Shown here in pieces: positions 32,308-34,640 of a stretch of DNA of 34,640 nt. Location: NCBI GenBank assembly GCA_050485385.1, contig JBJHBG010000046.1, positions 1 to 34,640 of the forward strand, given 5' to 3'. Positions within the stretch are counted from its first letter, which is position 1. The number at the start of each line of letters is the position of its first letter. The translations under genes and the position numbers were made by a program. The notes under the pieces were generated by a model. The model ran no database searches. It was not told where the DNA came from and saw nothing but the letters and a program-made list of their open reading frames with translations. Source of the DNA: RECO01 sp050485385 (lineage in GTDB: Bacteria; Pseudomonadota; Alphaproteobacteria; Geminicoccales; Geminicoccaceae).

Positions 32308-34521
32308 ATGTGTGGCTCCACCGCACGGCTTCGCGGCTGGCTGACGGCAGCGCTTCTGGCGCTTCTGCCGTTGACGAGCGCTGCGGCTCAAGGCCCCGTC
32401 CTGCCGCGCTTTCTGGCCGAAGTGCCGGCCGCCGATCTCGTCGATGGTGCTGACGGCTTCGGCGCCATGCGCAGCGATCTGCCGACGGCCCCGGTGCTCG
32501 CCGACGGCGTGCGGATCGGCTGGGCGTTCGTCACCTCCGACTTCGTCGGCACGACCGGCTATTCCGGCAAGCCGATCCACGTCATGGTCGCGGTCGACGA
32601 CGACGCCAAGGTGATCGGCGTCCGCCTCGTCCATCACTCGGAGCCGATCGTGCTGATCGGCATCCCCGAAGCCCGGATCGCCCAGCTCGCCGCCGACTAC
32701 CGGGGCCTCGATCTCGTGGCAGAGGCCGAGGCCGGCGGCTCGGCGCACGACCTGCACATCATCTCGGGCGTCACCGTCACCCTCATGGTGATCGACGATT
32801 CCATCGTCCGCTCCGGCATCCGCGTCGCCCGGGCGCTCGGCCTCGGCGGTCTGGCGCCGCTCGCCGCACCGGCCGGCCCGCGCTTCGACCTCGACCCCGA
32901 AGCCACGGCCGCCACCGACTGGCTGACGCTCGTCGGCGACGGCACGGTGCGGCGCCTCTCGCTCGACGTCGCCCAGGTGAACGCCGCCTTCGAGCGTATG
33001 GACGACCCTCGCGCCGCCCAGCGGTCGATCCAAGAGGCCCCGGACGCCACCTTCGTCGACCTCTATGCGGCGCTCGTCAGCGTGCCGGCGATCGGTGAGC
33101 GTCTGTTGGGGGAAGCCGAGCACCGCAACCTGGACGCTTGGCTGGAGGAGGGCGACCACGCCATCGTCGTCGCCGGCCGCGGTCTCTACTCGTTCAAGGG
33201 CTCCGGCTACGTCCGTGGCGGCGTGTTCGACCGCATCGTGCTGATCCAGGGGGACACGTCCGTCCGTTTCCGCGACCGCGACCATCGCCGGCTCGGCGAT
33301 CTGGCAGCCGATACGGCACCGCGCTTTCAGGAGTTGGACCTTTTCCGCATCCCGGCCGCTGCCGGCTTCGATCCGACCCAGCCTTGGCGGCTGCAACTGC
33401 TGGCGCAGCGCGACGTGGCGGCGATCGAGCGGGTCTTCACCACCTTCGAGCTCGGCTACCAGCTACCGAACCGTTACCTGCGCACGGTCGAGGCACCCGC
33501 GACACCGCCGCTCGTCGCCGACGCCGAGGCCGAGCGCGCCGCGCAAACCGCTCTCTGGCAGCGCATCTGGCGCGACAAGACCTGGGAGATCGTCGGTCTC
33601 TTGACGATGCTCACGGTGCTCACCACGGCCTTCTTCTTCCAGATGTTTCTGACGCGCTCGGAATCGGCCACGTTCTGGTTCCGCATGGGCTTCCTCGCCT
33701 TCACGCTGGTCTTCCTCGGCTGGTACGCCGGCGCGCAGCTCTCGGTCGTCAACCTGATGGCGCTCGGCTCGGCGCTGATGACCGGGTTCAGTTGGCAGGC
33801 GTTTCTGCTCGACCCCCTCACCTTCATCCTCTGGTGGGCGGTCGCGGCGGCGCTGATCTTCTGGGGACGCGGCGCCTATTGCGGCTGGCTCTGCCCGTTC
33901 GGCGCCCTGCAGGAGCTGACCAACCGGATCGCCCGCTGGTTCCGGGTGCCGCAATGGACCCTGCCCTGGGGACTGCACGAGCGCCTTTGGCCCTTGAAGT
34001 ACGTGATCTTTCTCGCGCTGTTCGCCGCCACCCTGGCCTCGGTCGACCGCGCCGAGACCTTGGCCGAGGTCGAGCCCTTCAAGACGGCGATCGTCCTCGA
34101 GTTCGACCGCGCCTGGCCGTTCGTCCTCTACGCGCTCGTCCTTTTGGGCATCGGCCTGTTCGTCGAGCGCTTCTACTGCCGGTACTTGTGCCCGCTCGGC
34201 GCCGCGCTGGCGATCCCGGCCCGTATCCGGATGTTCGACTGGCTGAAGCGCTACCGCGACTGCGGCAATCCCTGCCAGACCTGCGCCCGCGAATGCATGG
34301 TCCAGGCGATCCATCCCACGGGCGAGATCAACCCGAACGAGTGCCTGACCTGCATGCACTGCCAAGTGCTCTACCAGTCGAAAACCAAATGCCCGGTGGT
34401 GATCAAAAAGTGGAAGCGCCACCAAGCCAACATCATCACCAAGACGGCCGAAGACATCACCCGTTCACCCGTCCGGTCCGTGCCCGTGCGCGCGGTCCCC
34501 TCGCGGGCTCGAGCTTCCTGA
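32308..34521 (+). CDS. nosR: NosR, polyferredoxin flavoprotein for nitrous oxide reduction, 737 aa
   Basis: Seen: a signal peptide (ARLRGWLTAALLALLPLTSAAAQ), a periplasmic FMN-binding domain with SGVTVT (Ser153-Thr158, Thr158 being the likely flavin-bearing residue), a group of membrane helices from about residue 420, two CxxxCP motifs (Cys525-x3-Cys529 and Cys624-x3-Cys628), and a cytoplasmic double 4Fe-4S region with Cys652, 656, 659, 663 and Cys679, 682, 685, 695. This is the full NosR/NirI architecture at normal length. Known: NosR is required for nosZ expression and for electron supply to N2O reductase. The preceding anaerobic box and the following Tat gene fit a nosRZ operon, so the host can probably respire N2O. 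Confidence 0.95.
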   Translation: MCGSTARLRGWLTAALLALLPLTSAAAQGPVLPRFLAEVPAADLVDGADGFGAMRSDLPTAPVLADGVRIGWAFVTSDFVGTTGYSGKPIHVMVAVDDDAKVIGVRLVHHSEPIVLIGIPEARIAQLAADYRGLDLVAEAEAGGSAHDLHIISGVTVTLMVIDDSIVRSGIRVARALGLGGLAPLAAPAGPRFDLDPEATAATDWLTLVGDGTVRRLSLDVAQVNAAFERMDDPRAAQRSIQEAPDATFVDLYAALVSVPAIGERLLGEAEHRNLDAWLEEGDHAIVVAGRGLYSFKGSGYVRGGVFDRIVLIQGDTSVRFRDRDHRRLGDLAADTAPRFQELDLFRIPAAAGFDPTQPWRLQLLAQRDVAAIERVFTTFELGYQLPNRYLRTVEAPATPPLVADAEAERAAQTALWQRIWRDKTWEIVGLLTMLTVLTTAFFFQMFLTRSESATFWFRMGFLAFTLVFLGWYAGAQLSVVNLMALGSALMTGFSWQAFLLDPLTFILWWAVAAALIFWGRGAYCGWLCPFGALQELTNRIARWFRVPQWTLPWGLHERLWPLKYVIFLALFAATLASVDRAETLAEVEPFKTAIVLEFDRAWPFVLYALVLLGIGLFVERFYCRYLCPLGAALAIPARIRMFDWLKRYRDCGNPCQTCARECMVQAIHPTGEINPNECLTCMHCQVLYQSKTKCPVVIKKWKRHQANIITKTAEDITRSPVRSVPVRAVPSRARAS

Positions 34522-34533
34522 AGGAGTAGAACG

Positions 34534-34640
34534 ATGGCCAAAACGATCAAGCGCATGGGGTTGGACCGGCGCACCGTGCTCGGCGCCGCCGCCGGCGGGG
34601 CCGCCGTCGCCGGCTCGTTCGGCGCCGCGCGCCTCGGGCT
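34534..34640 (+). CDS. nosZ: Probable nitrous oxide reductase NosZ, N-terminal Tat signal only (runs off the window)
   Basis: Seen: an ATG with GAAGGAG eight bases upstream, 12 bases after the nosR stop, then 35 codons ending at the window edge. They encode DRRTVLGAAAGGAAVAGSF, a twin-arginine leader with a hydrophobic, alanine/glycine-rich core. Known: Clade I NosZ proteins carry such a Tat signal and follow nosR. The copper-site region lies outside the window, so the identity rests on position and leader type; another Tat-exported nos protein is possible. Confidence 0.75.
   Translation, partial: MAKTIKRMGLDRRTVLGAAAGGAAVAGSFGAARLG

Overview
The window comes from a GC-rich (about 70% by eye) proteobacterium, most likely an alphaproteobacterium of a Rhodospirillales-like lineage. 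That placement is inferred from three clustered TRAP transporters, FCD-type GntR regulators, a fused alpha/gamma 2-oxoacid:ferredoxin oxidoreductase and the start of a denitrification (nos) locus. No rRNA, tRNA, CRISPR array, insertion sequence or origin was seen.

Region 1 (1-8894), hydantoinase/oxoprolinase block. The end of one hyuA and a complete hyuB lie on the + strand. They face a minus-strand operon read dctP > dctQ > dctM > hyuA > hyuB, whose joints are 1 to 4 bases apart or overlapping except for a 75-bp dctP-dctQ gap that holds a perfect hairpin. The operon looks like uptake of a carboxylate or cyclic amide followed by ATP-dependent ring opening.

Region 2 (9088-15449), a second TRAP catabolic block. 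A minus-strand operon reads dctP > dctQ > dctM > isocitrate/isopropylmalate-type dehydrogenase > LigI-like amidohydrolase. It diverges from a GntR/FCD regulator followed by an Asp/Glu-racemase-family gene.

Region 3 (15718-23879). A gamma-glutamyltransferase-family gene diverges from an operon of GntR/FCD regulator, ThDP-dependent (IlvB-like) enzyme, TAXI-type solute receptor and fused TRAP permease. The 70-bp divergent space holds a highly symmetric operator candidate. The permease gene overlaps the 3' end of a convergent glyoxalase-like gene by 76 bp.

Region 4 (24020-28439). Minus-strand korA-korB (2-oxoacid:ferredoxin oxidoreductase) diverges from a DUF1186/UPF0149/SEC-C protein.

Region 5 (28440-30794). 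An AT-richer islet carries two genes with GTG and TTG starts: a small helical protein and an HNH nuclease with a C-terminal sensor-like domain. It is flanked by two long gene-poor stretches and looks horizontally acquired. It is the best candidate here for an undescribed system, possibly defence.

Region 6 (30795-34640). An MFS transporter diverges from nosR, which is preceded by a perfect FNR/Dnr-type box at the spacing of a class II activated promoter. The Tat signal of the next gene, probably nosZ, runs off the window.

Regions 1-3 together form a roughly 23-kb scavenging island with three independent TRAP systems, each tied to its own enzymes and two of them to their own GntR regulator. 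Substrates cannot be read from sequence alone.
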